Shown piece by piece: positions 44,429-53,288 of a stretch of 64,000 bases of DNA. Under the pieces are notes generated by a model that saw nothing but the letters and a program-made list of their open reading frames with translations, was not told the origin of the DNA and ran no database searches. The position numbers and the translations under genes were made by a program. The DNA is taken from the NCBI RefSeq assembly GCF_018101125.2, contig NZ_JAELVF020000001.1, positions 4,195,629 through 4,259,628 of the forward strand. Direction: 5' to 3'. Source of the stretch: Streptomyces tardus (GTDB taxonomy: Bacteria; Actinomycetota; Actinomycetes; Streptomycetales; Streptomycetaceae). How positions within the stretch are numbered: position 1 is the first letter of the stretch; every line of letters starts with the position of its first letter.

Positions 44429-45958
44429 CTACTTCTCCCGGGCCACCCGGTGCGCCGTGCCCTCGGCTCCCAGATAGCGGTGGCCGCGCATCCGGCACCA
44501 GGCCGGGATGTCCAGCCGAGCCGCCTCGTCGTCGGCCAGCACCGTGACGATCCCGCCGACCGGAACCCGGTCGATGACCTTCGCCAGTTCGATCACCGGC
44601 ATCGGGCAGCGCCGCCCCAACGCGTCCACCGTGAGCCCCACCGGGGCACCCGCGGTGCCGGCTCCCGCCGCTTCTCCGCCGCCGGTCGCCGCCGCGCTGC
44701 CCGAGGTCTCCGCACTGCCCGAGGTCTCCGCAACGTCCGCCGCCGTACCGCCCGAAGTCGCCGTACCGCCCGAAGCCGCCGTACCGCCCGAAGTCGCCGT
44801 TGCGCCACCGCCTGTCCCGGCGGGCGGGTCGAGCCGGGCGCGCACCGAACGCACTGCCTCCGGCAGCGCCGCGAGGAACGCGTCCACCTCTGCGCCGGTC
44901 GTGCCCGGCGGCAGCGAGACCCGTACGTTCCCCTCGGAGAGCACGCCCATCGCCCGCAGCACATGAGACGGCGTCAGCGTGCTGGAGCTGCACGAGGACC
45001 CGGAGGAGACGGAGAACCCCGCCTGGTCCAGCGCGTGCAGCAGCGACTCCCCGTCGGCGTAGAGGCAGGAGAAGGTGACCAGATGGGGGAGACGTTCTTG
45101 CGGATGCCCCACCACCTCGGTGTCCGGGACGAGTTGGGGCACCGCCGTTCTGATGCGGTCCACCAGCGTGCGCAGCCGTTCGCTCTCCACGGCGGCCTCC
45201 GCCCGTGCGGCGCGCAGCGAGGCCGCCGCCGCGACGATCGCCGGCAGGCCGGGCGCGCCGGGCATCCAGCCCCGCTCGCGTTCGTCCAGTGGGCCCGCCG
45301 GGGCGAAGCGCGTGCCCTTGCGCACCACGAGCAGGCCGACGCCGGCGGGCCCGCCCCATTTTTGCGCGCTGCCCGTCAGCAGGGACCAGCCCCCGGGCGG
45401 GTTCTGCCAGGCCAGTGTCTGCGCGGCGTCCACCAGCAGTGGCACTCGCGCATCCAGGCAGTACGCGGCGACCTCGGAAAGCGGCTGGACGGTCCCGACC
45501 TCGTGGTTGGCGGACTGGAGGCACAACAGCGCCGCCGCGCCCTTCTCCTCGGCCAGCGCGGCGCGCACCTCCTCCAGCAGCACGCGGCCCTCCCGGTCGA
45601 CGCCGAGCCGGGAGACCCGGCCGCCGCCGGCCTCGTGGGCCTCGGCCGCGTGCAGCACCGCGGAGTGCTCCACCGCGGAGACCAGCAGCCGGTTGCCCAC
45701 CCGCCGACGGCCTGTCAGCGCACCCGCCACCGCGGTGTGCAGCGCGCGGGTCCCGGACGGTGCGAAGACCAGCTCGTCGGGCCGGCAGCCGAGGGACTCG
45801 GCGGCGCTCTCCCGGGCGGCGTCCAGCAGCAGCCGGGCGCGGCGGCCCTCGCGGTGCAGCCGGGTCGGGTCGGCCCACCCCTCGTCCAGCGCGGCGAGCA
45901 TCGCCTGCCGTGCGACGGGGTGCGGAGGGAGGGCGGAAGCGGCGTCGAAGTAGGGCAC
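44429..45958 (-). CDS. Cysteine desulfurase fused to a TusA-like sulfur carrier
   Basis: The 509-residue fusion begins MPYFDAASALPPHPVARQAML and residues 1-370 are a class V PLP aminotransferase of the NifS/IscS type: LLVDAAQTLAW, LLTGSAQKWGGPAG with the PLP Lys, and a SSGSSCSSS loop where the active-site Cys is expected. A low-complexity linker of about 60 residues leads to a C-terminal TusA domain (VDALGRRCPMPVIELAKVI), whose Cys should accept persulfide. The fusion would let sulfur pass within one chain. The start is GTG at 45958. Confidence 0.9.
   Translation of the reverse strand: MPYFDAASALPPHPVARQAMLAALDEGWADPTRLHREGRRARLLLDAARESAAESLGCRPDELVFAPSGTRALHTAVAGALTGRRRVGNRLLVSAVEHSAVLHAAEAHEAGGGRVSRLGVDREGRVLLEEVRAALAEEKGAAALLCLQSANHEVGTVQPLSEVAAYCLDARVPLLVDAAQTLAWQNPPGGWSLLTGSAQKWGGPAGVGLLVVRKGTRFAPAGPLDERERGWMPGAPGLPAIVAAAASLRAARAEAAVESERLRTLVDRIRTAVPQLVPDTEVVGHPQERLPHLVTFSCLYADGESLLHALDQAGFSVSSGSSCSSSTLTPSHVLRAMGVLSEGNVRVSLPPGTTGAEVDAFLAALPEAVRSVRARLDPPAGTGGGATATSGGTAASGGTATSGGTAADVAETSGSAETSGSAAATGGGEAAGAGTAGAPVGLTVDALGRRCPMPVIELAKVIDRVPVGGIVTVLADDEAARLDIPAWCRMRGHRYLGAEGTAHRVAREK
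44697..44795. repeat. Two 18-bp minisatellites coding for the desulfurase-TusA linker
   Basis: CTGCCCGAGGTCTCCGCA is present twice (44697-44732) and GCCGTACCGCCCGAAGTC three times, one copy with a single change (44742-44795). Both are in frame and write Ser/Gly/Thr/Ala-rich hexapeptides. Confidence 0.85.
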
Positions 45959-46095
45959 CGGACGACGCTAGCGCGCCCCTCGCGGAGGAGAGGAATCCGC
46001 GTCAGAAGACCCCCGCGAACAGGGCATTCCACTCCTTCGGAGGGACCGGCGGCGCGTTAGTGACCCTCCCCGCGCAGCGCCAAATTGCGTCCAGT

Positions 46096-46126
46096 AGGGT
46101 TTGGTCCGCATAAACATCCAAACCCT
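46096..46126 (+). promoter_or_regulatory. Inverted repeat at the ctaC promoter
   Basis: AGGGTTTGG (46096-46104) and CCAAACCCT (46118-46126) are perfect 9-bp complements 13 nt apart. The left arm overlaps TAGGGT (46095-46100), a good -10, leaving a leader of about 95 nt before ctaC. It could be an operator or an mRNA hairpin. Confidence 0.5.
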
Positions 46127-46202
46127 GCCCGCGCCAGGGCCGGCGCCCGGTCACCAAGGGCCGCGCCAGGCCGAGCGGGCGAGACTCTCGGGAAGGCGCT
46201 AC

Positions 46203-47168
46203 GTGAGTCCCAACGGCTCCGACCGCTCGTCGCGGCGCCCGATGCGGCGGACCCTGCCGCAGGTGCTGGCTGCGGGCCTGGTCCTGGCGACAGCCACCGG
46301 TTGCACATCAGAAGACCTCCCTCGCCTCGGTATGCCGACCCCGGTCACCGAGGAGGCGCCACGGATTCTCTCCCTGTGGCAGGGCTCCTGGGTCGCCGCG
46401 ATCATCGTCGGCGTACTGACCTGGGGCCTGACCCTGTGGAGTGTGTACTTCCACCGGCGTTCCAGGACCAAGGTCGAGGTTCCGCCGCAGACGCGGTACA
46501 ACATGCCGATCGAGGCCCTGTACACGGTGGTTCCGCTCATCATCGTGTCGGTCTTCTTCTACTTCACCGCTCGCGACGAAGCGAAGCTCCTGGAGACCTC
46601 GGACAAGCCGGCCCACGTCGTCAACGTCGTGGGTTTCCAGTGGAGCTGGGCCTTCAACTACGTCGAGGACGTCGACGGGGACGCGAGTACGGGCAACGCC
46701 GCGGAGGAGAAAGAACTCGCCGCCATCCCGGACCGTATGAAGAAGGCCTTCCCCGAGGGCGCCGAGGGCGTCCACGAGGTCGGCAACCCCGGCGTGCGCA
46801 ACCCGCAGAACAACAACCCGGGTCCGACGCTCTACCTGCCCAAGGGTGAGAAGGTCCAGTTCATCCTGACCTCTCGCGACGTCATCCACTCGTTCTGGGT
46901 GGTGCCGTTCCTGATGAAGCAGGACGTCATTCCGGGCCACACCAACCGCTTCGAGGTCACCGCCACCAAGGAGGGCACTTACATGGGCAAGTGCGCCGAA
47001 CTGTGTGGTACGGACCACTCCCGGATGCTCTTCAACGTCAAGGTCGTCTCTCCGGAGAAGTACCAGGAGCACCTTGAGCAGCTGAAGGCGAAGGGCCAGG
47101 AAGGCTACCTCCCCGCGGGGATCCCGCAGGCAGACTCGGCTAGGAATGCGGAGACGAACAACCCGTGA
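46203..47168 (+). CDS. ctaC: Cytochrome c oxidase subunit II
   Basis: The 321-residue lipoprotein-like subunit has a signal segment ending LVLATATGC and two membrane helices. The CuA domain has [12 protein letters not shown], holding the Cys pair, His and Met ligands. [12 protein letters not shown] is the aromatic electron-entry region. It receives electrons from the bcc complex. The GTG at 46203 follows GGAAGG. Its stop overlaps the ctaD start by 4 bases. Confidence 0.96.
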   Translation: MSPNGSDRSSRRPMRRTLPQVLAAGLVLATATGCTSEDLPRLGMPTPVTEEAPRILSLWQGSWVAAIIVGVLTWGLTLWSVYFHRRSRTKVEVPPQTRYNMPIEALYTVVPLIIVSVFFYFTARDEAKLLETSDKPAHVVNVVGFQWSWAFNYVEDVDGDASTGNAAEEKELAAIPDRMKKAFPEGAEGVHEVGNPGVRNPQNNNPGPTLYLPKGEKVQFILTSRDVIHSFWVVPFLMKQDVIPGHTNRFEVTATKEGTYMGKCAELCGTDHSRMLFNVKVVSPEKYQEHLEQLKAKGQEGYLPAGIPQADSARNAETNNP

Positions 47169-48934
47169 GTATCGTCAACGAACCCCAGGGTGCCACCGCG
47201 GCACCCGAAGCGCCCGAGGGCGCGGTGCCGGTGCGGCGCAAGGAGCCCGGCAACATCGTGGTCAAGTGGCTCACGACCACTGACCACAAGACGATCGGCA
47301 CGATGTATCTGATTACGTCGTTCGTCTTCTTCATCATCGGCGGCGTGATGGCGCTCGTGATGCGCGCCGAACTCGCCCGCCCCGGCTCGCAGATCGTCTC
47401 GAACGAGCAGTTCAACCAGCTCTTCACCATGCACGGCACGGTGATGCTGCTGATGTTCGCGACTCCGCTCTTCGCCGGCTTCGCCAACTGGATCATGCCG
47501 CTCCAGATCGGCGCCCCGGACGTGGCGTTCCCGCGGCTGAACATGTTCGCCTACTGGCTCTACTCCTTCGGTTCGCTGATCGCGGTGGGCGGGTTCCTCA
47601 CCCCCAACGGCGCGGCGAACTTCGGCTGGTTCGCCTACTCGCCGCTCTCCGACGCGGTCCGCTCGCCGGGCGTCGGCGCCGACATGTGGATCATGGGCCT
47701 GGCGCTCTCCGGCTTCGGCACGATCCTCGGCGCGGTCAACTTCATCACCACGATCATCTGCATGCGCGCACCCGGCATGACGATGTTCCGGATGCCGATC
47801 TTCACCTGGAACGTGCTGCTCACCGGTGTGCTGGTGCTGCTGGCCTTCCCGGTGCTGGCCGCCGCCCTGTTCGCGCTGGAGGCCGACAGACAGTTCGGTG
47901 CGCACGTCTTCGACGCCGCCAACGGCGGTGCGTTGCTGTGGCAGCACCTGTTCTGGTTCTTCGGCCACCCCGAGGTGTACATCATCGCGCTGCCGTTCTT
48001 CGGCATCGTCTCGGAGATCGTCCCGGTCTTCTCCCGGAAGCCGATCTTCGGTTACATCAGCCTCATCGCCGCGACGATCGCGATCGCCGGTCTGTCGGTG
48101 ACGGTCTGGGCGCACCACATGTACGTCACCGGCGGCGTGCTGCTGCCGTTCTTCTCCTTCATGACGTTCCTCATCGCCGTACCGACCGGCGTGAAGATCT
48201 TCAACTGGATCGGCACCATGTGGAAGGGGTCGCTGAGCTTCGAGACCCCGATGCTGTGGACCATCGGCTTCCTGGTGACCTTCACCTTCGGCGGTCTGAC
48301 CGGTGTCATCCTGGCCTCGCCGCCGCTGGACTTCCACGTCTCCGACTCCTACTTCGTGGTGGCCCACTTCCACTACGTGGTCTTCGGAACCGTGGTGTTC
48401 GCGATGTTCGCCGGATTCCACTTCTGGTGGCCGAAGTTCACCGGCAAGATGCTCGACGAGCGCCTCGGCAAGATCACCTTCTGGACGCTGTTCATCGGCT
48501 TCCACGGCACGTTCCTGGTGCAGCACTGGCTGGGTGCGGAGGGCATGCCGCGTCGTTACTCGGACTACCTCGCCGCCGACGGCTTCACCGCGCTGAACAC
48601 GATCTCCACGATCAGCTCGTTCCTGCTCGGCCTGTCGATGCTGCCGTTCTTCTACAACATCTGGAAGACGGCCAAGTACGGCAAGAAGGTCGATGTGGAC
48701 GACCCGTGGGGCTACGGCCGCTCGCTGGAGTGGGCGACGTCCTGCCCGCCGCCGCGGCACAACTTCACCAGCCTGCCGCGGATCCGTTCGGAATCCCCGG
48801 CCTTCGACCTCCACCACCCGGAGATCGCTGCGCTGGACCAGATGGAGAACACCGGCCACCAGCTCGGCGAAGCCGTCGCTGTCGGCGCGGTCTCGACCGA
48901 TGACGGCGAGAGCGGCAAGGAGGCCGGCAAGTGA
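47165..48934 (+). CDS. ctaD: Cytochrome c oxidase subunit I
   Basis: The 589-residue subunit holds haem a and the haem a3-CuB site where O2 is reduced. [15 protein letters not shown] carries the CuB His and cross-linked Tyr, and WAHHMY gives the other two CuB His residues. [11 protein letters not shown] supplies the haem His residues. Twelve helices are expected. GTGA overlaps couple it to ctaC before and ctaF after. There is a charged C-terminal extension of about 60 residues. Confidence 0.97.
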   Translation: MSIVNEPQGATAAPEAPEGAVPVRRKEPGNIVVKWLTTTDHKTIGTMYLITSFVFFIIGGVMALVMRAELARPGSQIVSNEQFNQLFTMHGTVMLLMFATPLFAGFANWIMPLQIGAPDVAFPRLNMFAYWLYSFGSLIAVGGFLTPNGAANFGWFAYSPLSDAVRSPGVGADMWIMGLALSGFGTILGAVNFITTIICMRAPGMTMFRMPIFTWNVLLTGVLVLLAFPVLAAALFALEADRQFGAHVFDAANGGALLWQHLFWFFGHPEVYIIALPFFGIVSEIVPVFSRKPIFGYISLIAATIAIAGLSVTVWAHHMYVTGGVLLPFFSFMTFLIAVPTGVKIFNWIGTMWKGSLSFETPMLWTIGFLVTFTFGGLTGVILASPPLDFHVSDSYFVVAHFHYVVFGTVVFAMFAGFHFWWPKFTGKMLDERLGKITFWTLFIGFHGTFLVQHWLGAEGMPRRYSDYLAADGFTALNTISTISSFLLGLSMLPFFYNIWKTAKYGKKVDVDDPWGYGRSLEWATSCPPPRHNFTSLPRIRSESPAFDLHHPEIAALDQMENTGHQLGEAVAVGAVSTDDGESGKEAGK

Positions 48935-49329
48935 AGATCCAGGGCAAGATGTTCCTGTGGCTGGCCCTGTTCATCCTCGCCATCGCAGTCCTGTACGGAC
49001 TGTGGGCGAAGGAGCCGGTCGGCACCAGCGCACTCTTCATGGCCTTCGGCCTGTCGATCATGATCGGGTTCTACCTGGTCTTCACCGCAAAGCGGGTCGA
49101 CACCGGCGCGGGCGACAACAAGGACGCCGAAGTGGCGGACGACGCGGGCGAGTTGGGCTTCTTCAGCCCGCACAGCTGGCAGCCGCTGGTGCTCGCCGGG
49201 GGCTGCGCGATGGCCTTCCTCGGCGTCGTCTTCGGCTGGTGGCTGCTGTTCATCTCGCTGCCGGTGCTGCTGGCCGGAATCTTCGGCTGGACGTTCGAGT
49301 ACTACCACGGCGAGAACCAGAACCAGTGA
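48931..49329 (+). CDS. ctaF: Cytochrome c oxidase subunit IV (actinobacterial)
   Basis: The 132-residue four-helix membrane protein begins [23 protein letters not shown]. This small subunit is particular to actinobacterial aa3 oxidases and stabilises the bcc-aa3 supercomplex. GTGA overlap with the ctaD stop indicates coupling. It closes the ctaCDF operon and is followed by a strong terminator. Confidence 0.93.
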   Translation: MKIQGKMFLWLALFILAIAVLYGLWAKEPVGTSALFMAFGLSIMIGFYLVFTAKRVDTGAGDNKDAEVADDAGELGFFSPHSWQPLVLAGGCAMAFLGVVFGWWLLFISLPVLLAGIFGWTFEYYHGENQNQ

Positions 49330-49367
49330 GTCGCCCGCTCCGCGTGAGCACTCGCTGAGGGAAAGTC

Positions 49368-49409
49368 AAGAGTCACCCCCGGAGGGCCTTCCGGGGGTGA
49401 CTCTTTTGT
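49368..49409 (+). terminator. Intrinsic terminator of ctaCDF
   Basis: The 16-bp perfect stem AAGAGTCACCCCCGGA (49368-49383) pairs with 49390-49405 over a 6-nt loop and is followed by TTGT, giving a short U-rich tail. Confidence 0.92.
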
Positions 49410-49443
49410 ACGAACAGAACGCGCCCCCGCACGGCCGCGTTCA

Positions 49444-49449
49444 TAGCTT
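49444..49449 (+). promoter_or_regulatory. Putative -10 element of the L,D-transpeptidase gene (leaderless)
   Basis: TAGCTT fits the -10 consensus and ends 6 nt before the ATG at 49456. Confidence 0.5.
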
Positions 49450-49455
49450 TGCTGC

Positions 49456-50853
49456 ATGAGGCACCGTACGCAGGGATCACCCCGAATCGCGCTGGGCTGT
49501 GCGCTGATGGCACCCGTGATGGTGCTCACCGCGTGCGGCGACTCCTCCCACCCACTGGCTTCCGAACCGTACGACGCGGCGAAGCGGGTGAGCCTGGGCG
49601 GCGCCGGCAAGGTCCACTCCGGCAGCACGCCCCTCGACCCGGCCGACCCGCTGGTCGTCACCGCCGACAGCGACGACGACCAGATCACCGATGTGGTCGT
49701 CGTCGACGATGCCGGACGCAGACTCGCCGGCGAACTCTCCGCGGACGGCAGCCGCTGGCGCAGCACCGGCGCCCTGGCCGCCGGCGCCAAGTACTCCGTG
49801 AAGGTCAGCACCGAGAAGAGCGGCCGACCGGGCCGCGCCTCGATGACCTTCGACACCAGGGCCCCCGGAGGCAAGGCCAGGAAGCTGGGGCTCAAGCTCG
49901 GTCCGGACGCGGGTACGTACGGGGTCGGCCAGCCGGTCACCGCCGAACTCAGCCGCGCCGTCTCCGAGCGCACCGAACGCCGAGTGGTGGAGAGCGCGTT
50001 GGAGGTCGACTCCAGCCCGAAGGTGGAGGGCTCCTGGCACTGGGTCGACGACAAGAAGCTGCACTACCGCCCGAAGGCCTACTGGCCCACCAACGCCCGT
50101 ATATCCGTCCGCAGTACGCTCTCCGGCCTGCGCATCAGGAACGGCCTGTACGGCGGCGCGAACAAGGCGCTGAAGCTGCGCACCGGGGACCGGGTCGAGG
50201 CGGTCGCGGACGCCGCCAAGCTCCGTATGACGGTGAAGAAGAACGGCGAGGTGCTGCGGTCCATACCCATCACCACCGGCAAGGCCGGCTTCCGCACCCG
50301 CAACGGCACCAAGGTGGTGCTGGAGCGCGAGCCCTTCGTACGGATGCAGAGCACCAGCATCGGCATCGGCGAGGGCAGCGCCGACTTCTACGACCTGCCG
50401 GTGCACTGGGCGACCAGGATCACGTGGAGCGGCGAGTACGTGCACGGCGCGCCCTGGTCCTCCGGTTCGCACGGCGCGGCGAACGTCAGCCACGGCTGCA
50501 CCGGCATGAGCACCGAGAACGCCAAGTGGTTCTACGACACCGTCCGGGCCGGCGACCTCGTCACCCACACCAACACCGAGGGCGAGGACATGACCGTCTT
50601 CGACAACGGTTTCGGTGAGTGGAACCTGAACTGGGAACAGTGGCAGAAGGGCAGCGCCCTGCACGACGGCCCGACGCCCGAGCAGGACCGCGGCGAGCGC
50701 GAGCGCGGCGGCGGGGAGGGCGAGGACCCCGAGGCCGGGACCAAGGACGCCAAGCACGCCGGGTCTACGGAGAAGAACGGCTCCGACCTCGGAGTGGAAC
50801 GCGACCTCGGCACGGCTTCCGCCGACTCCGCCCGGCTGCGTCCCGGACTCTGA
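49456..50853 (+). CDS. L,D-transpeptidase lipoprotein with Ig-like domains
   Basis: The 465-residue protein has a lipoprotein signal (MVLTAC, lipid Cys near residue 27), then two Ig-like beta domains (to about residue 240) and a YkuD catalytic domain with HGAANVSHGCTGM (His and nucleophile Cys). It should form 3-3 peptidoglycan cross-links. A disordered charged tail follows (ERERGGGEGEDPE). It sits between the two halves of the respiratory cluster, with its own promoter and terminator. Confidence 0.9.
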   Translation: MRHRTQGSPRIALGCALMAPVMVLTACGDSSHPLASEPYDAAKRVSLGGAGKVHSGSTPLDPADPLVVTADSDDDQITDVVVVDDAGRRLAGELSADGSRWRSTGALAAGAKYSVKVSTEKSGRPGRASMTFDTRAPGGKARKLGLKLGPDAGTYGVGQPVTAELSRAVSERTERRVVESALEVDSSPKVEGSWHWVDDKKLHYRPKAYWPTNARISVRSTLSGLRIRNGLYGGANKALKLRTGDRVEAVADAAKLRMTVKKNGEVLRSIPITTGKAGFRTRNGTKVVLEREPFVRMQSTSIGIGEGSADFYDLPVHWATRITWSGEYVHGAPWSSGSHGAANVSHGCTGMSTENAKWFYDTVRAGDLVTHTNTEGEDMTVFDNGFGEWNLNWEQWQKGSALHDGPTPEQDRGERERGGGEGEDPEAGTKDAKHAGSTEKNGSDLGVERDLGTASADSARLRPGL

Positions 50854-50891
50854 CGGCACCTCGACCGGGCCGGGCACCGGCCCCGCGCACG

Positions 50892-50929
50892 ACTGGGCGC
50901 GACCGTCCACGGGGACGGTCGCGCCCAGT
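50892..50929. terminator. Terminator after the L,D-transpeptidase gene
   Basis: The 17-bp perfect stem ACTGGGCGCGACCGTCC (50892-50908) pairs with 50913-50929 over a 4-nt loop. The genes on either side converge. Confidence 0.87.
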
Positions 50930-51061
50930 TCTGTCGTGCCGCGCACCTGTCGAGTGCGGCCCTGTGCGGGGGCCGGTCCGCGGCACGGGCCCCGCGAGTG
51001 GTTCCCTCGCCGCCGGCCTGCCGGCGGCGGTGCCCAGGGGGCGCGAGGTGCGCGCAGGGCC

Positions 51062-51463
51062 TCAGGCGGCGCTGTTGACGTCCCCGCGCAGCAGACCGGC
51101 CAGGGCGTCGGCGAGGGCGACCGGGTCCAGCGGGTGGGCCACCACGGCCTCGGCGCGGCTCCAGGTCGCCAGCCAGGCGTCCTGCGGGCGGCCGATGAGC
51201 AGCAGTACGGGCGGGCAGTTGTAGATCTCGTCCTTGATCTGCCGACCCACGCCCATGCCGCCGGCGGGCGCCGCCTCGCCGTCCAGCACGCAGACGTCGA
51301 TCCCGCCCTTCTCCAGCTCGCTCAGGACAGCCGGAAGTGTGGCGCACTCCACGTACTCCACGCTCGGGGCGTCCGCGGCCGGGCGCCGACCGACTGCCAG
51401 GCGCACCTGCTCGCGGGTGCTCGCATCGTCGCTGTAGACCAGCACCGTGGCCGTGGACTGCAT
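51062..51463 (-). CDS. Receiver-like (atypical response regulator) protein
   Basis: The 133-residue single-domain protein begins MQSTATVLVYSDDASTREQVRLA, has VCVLDGEAAPAGGMGV where the phosphoacceptor Asp is expected and PPVLLLIGRPQDAW as the fourth strand. The usual Lys-Pro near the end is replaced by AHPLDP. It has no DNA-binding output. This looks like a CheY-type fold that may work without phosphorylation. Strong GGAGG site before the ATG. It diverges from ctaE. Confidence 0.72.
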   Translation of the reverse strand: MQSTATVLVYSDDASTREQVRLAVGRRPAADAPSVEYVECATLPAVLSELEKGGIDVCVLDGEAAPAGGMGVGRQIKDEIYNCPPVLLLIGRPQDAWLATWSRAEAVVAHPLDPVALADALAGLLRGDVNSAA

Positions 51464-51777
51464 CGTTCCTCCGCGTTGTCGTACCGGGTCGCCGCCTGGT
51501 CCGGCGGTGCGAGACGTCGTGAGTGTCAAGTACGCGGCGCGTGGCGGTCGGTGGGACGGGGCCGGCCCGCACCTGCTCGCAGGCCGTCCGGTCGGTCACC
51601 GCGCGCGCCACGATGCGCGTGCCCGGGATGCTACTCCCTCTGGCGCCCCGTCAACACCGTCCGGAACCACCTTCTGTGGCCGGTGCTCCCGGGCGTTTGC
51701 GCAGCCCACGGGGGATGGACACACCGAAGAGCACCCCCCGAAGTGAGGACGGAATAAGCGACCGACATAATGTCGGC
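51464..51777. other. Divergent intergenic region upstream of ctaE
   Basis: In this 314-bp stretch I see a ctaE promoter with a 15-bp palindrome at its right end and nothing gene-like. The frame of ctaE is open for some distance upstream, but the residues are not conserved-looking. Confidence 0.45.
51762..51776 (+). promoter_or_regulatory. Palindrome over the ctaE -10 element
   Basis: CCGACAT-A-ATGTCGG is a perfect 7-1-7 inverted repeat. It contains CATAAT (51766-51771), a good -10 that ends 6 nt before the GTG start of ctaE. The whole ctaE-qcrCAB operon could be repressed or activated here. Confidence 0.6.
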
Positions 51778-52389
51778 GTGGCGACAGCAACTGCAGTAGA
51801 AACCGGGCACGCGCACCCATCGGTCAATCGGCCGAACCTCACCAGCGTCGGAACCATCATCTGGTTGAGTTCCGAGCTGATGTTCTTCGCGGCCCTCTTC
51901 GCGATGTACTTCACCCTGCGATCGGTGATGGGAGCCGAGTACTGGACGGAGAAGTCCGACCTGCTCAACCTCCCGTTCGCACTGACGAACACCACGATCC
52001 TGGTGCTCTCCTCACTCACCTGTCAGCTCGGCGTCTTCGCCGCCGAGCGCGGTGACGTGAAGAAGCTGCGCAGCTGGTTCGTGGTCACGTTCATCATGGG
52101 GTCCGTCTTCATCGGAGGTCAGATCTTCGAGTACGCGGAACTGGTCAAGCACGAGGGCCTCTCCCTCTCGTCGGACCCGTACGGCTCGGTCTTCTACATG
52201 ACGACCGGCTTCCACGGGCTCCACGTGGCAGGCGGGCTGATCGCGTTCCTGTTCGTCCTCGGCAGGACGTACATGGCGCGGCGCTTCACCCACCACCAGG
52301 CCACCGCGGCCATCGTCGTGTCCTACTACTGGCACTTCGTCGATGTCGTGTGGATCGGCCTGTTTGCCACGATCTACCTGATCAAGTAA
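51778..52389 (+). CDS. ctaE: Cytochrome c oxidase subunit III
   Basis: The 203-residue subunit has five predicted helices, with [35 protein letters not shown] and [17 protein letters not shown]. The Glu in SSELMFF and the YYWHFVD end are subunit III signatures. It modulates proton uptake by subunit I. It begins with GTG at 51778 on a likely leaderless transcript and heads the ctaE-qcrC-qcrA-qcrB operon. Confidence 0.95.
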   Translation: MATATAVETGHAHPSVNRPNLTSVGTIIWLSSELMFFAALFAMYFTLRSVMGAEYWTEKSDLLNLPFALTNTTILVLSSLTCQLGVFAAERGDVKKLRSWFVVTFIMGSVFIGGQIFEYAELVKHEGLSLSSDPYGSVFYMTTGFHGLHVAGGLIAFLFVLGRTYMARRFTHHQATAAIVVSYYWHFVDVVWIGLFATIYLIK

Positions 52390-52469
52390 TCAGGCGCGCG
52401 CCCGCAAGACGTATCGACAGACACTGCTCAGAAGTATCGACGCAGCAGATCCTGACACCGGGGTAATCC

Positions 52470-53288
52470 GTGAAAAAGCTCTCCGCACGACGGCGCCATC
52501 CGCTGGCGGCGATCGTCGTTCTACTCTTCGCGCTGGCGGCCACCGGGGGGCTGTACGCCGCGTTCGCTCCTGCGGGTGAGGCCAAGGCCGAGAAGTCGAA
52601 CCAGTCCCTCGACATCAAGGAGGGCAAGAAGCTCTACGCCGTCGGCTGCAACAGCTGTCACGGCACCGGCGGCCAGGGCACCTCCGACGGCCCGAGCCTG
52701 GTCGGCGTGGGAGCGGCGGCGGTCGACTTCCAGGTCGGCACCGGCCGTATGCCGATGCAGGCGCCGGGTGTGCAGGCCCCCGCGAAGCCGGCGGTCTACA
52801 ACAACGAGGAGACCCGTCAGCTGGCGGCGTACGTCGCTTCGCTCGGTGCGGGACCCACGGTGCCCGGCAAGGAGCAGTACAGCACTGAGGGGCTGGACAA
52901 CGAGGAGATCGCCGCCGGTGGCGACCTCTTCCGGCAGAACTGCGCGCAGTGCCACAACTTCACCGGTGAGGGAGGCGCGCTGACGAAGGGCAAGTACGCC
53001 CCGGGGTTGGACGGCGTCAGCCCCAAGCACATCTACGAGGCCATGGAGACAGGGCCGCAGAACATGCCCGCCTTCCCCGACACGGTGATGCCGGAGAAGG
53101 AGAAGCGGCAGATCATCGCCTATCTGGAGAAGGTCAACTCCTCCGAGTCCGAGAGCCCCGGCGGGTTCGGTCTCGGCGGCTTCGGCCCGGTCTCCGAAGG
53201 CATGTTCGCCTGGACCATCGTGCTGGCGATCCTCATCGGAATCACCGTCTGGATCGCGGCCCGCAACGCCAAGGCCAGGAAGTCATGA
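52470..53288 (+). CDS. qcrC: Diheme cytochrome c subunit of the bcc complex
   Basis: The 272-residue protein has an N-terminal helix (AIVVLLFALAATGGLYAAF), two CxxCH haem motifs (CNSCH, CAQCH) with their Met ligands (GRMPMQ, QNMPAF) and a C-terminal membrane anchor. In actinobacteria this fused diheme cytochrome replaces soluble cytochrome c and carries electrons straight to CuA. GTG start; the stop overlaps the qcrA ATG by 4 bases. Confidence 0.96.
   Translation: MKKLSARRRHPLAAIVVLLFALAATGGLYAAFAPAGEAKAEKSNQSLDIKEGKKLYAVGCNSCHGTGGQGTSDGPSLVGVGAAAVDFQVGTGRMPMQAPGVQAPAKPAVYNNEETRQLAAYVASLGAGPTVPGKEQYSTEGLDNEEIAAGGDLFRQNCAQCHNFTGEGGALTKGKYAPGLDGVSPKHIYEAMETGPQNMPAFPDTVMPEKEKRQIIAYLEKVNSSESESPGGFGLGGFGPVSEGMFAWTIVLAILIGITVWIAARNAKARKS

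Noticed and set aside
51750-51774. A SigR/SigE-type promoter at ctaE (GGAAT then GTC)
   Set aside because: The spacing is 16 nt instead of about 18 and the -10 is GTC rather than GTT; the CATAAT reading fits better.
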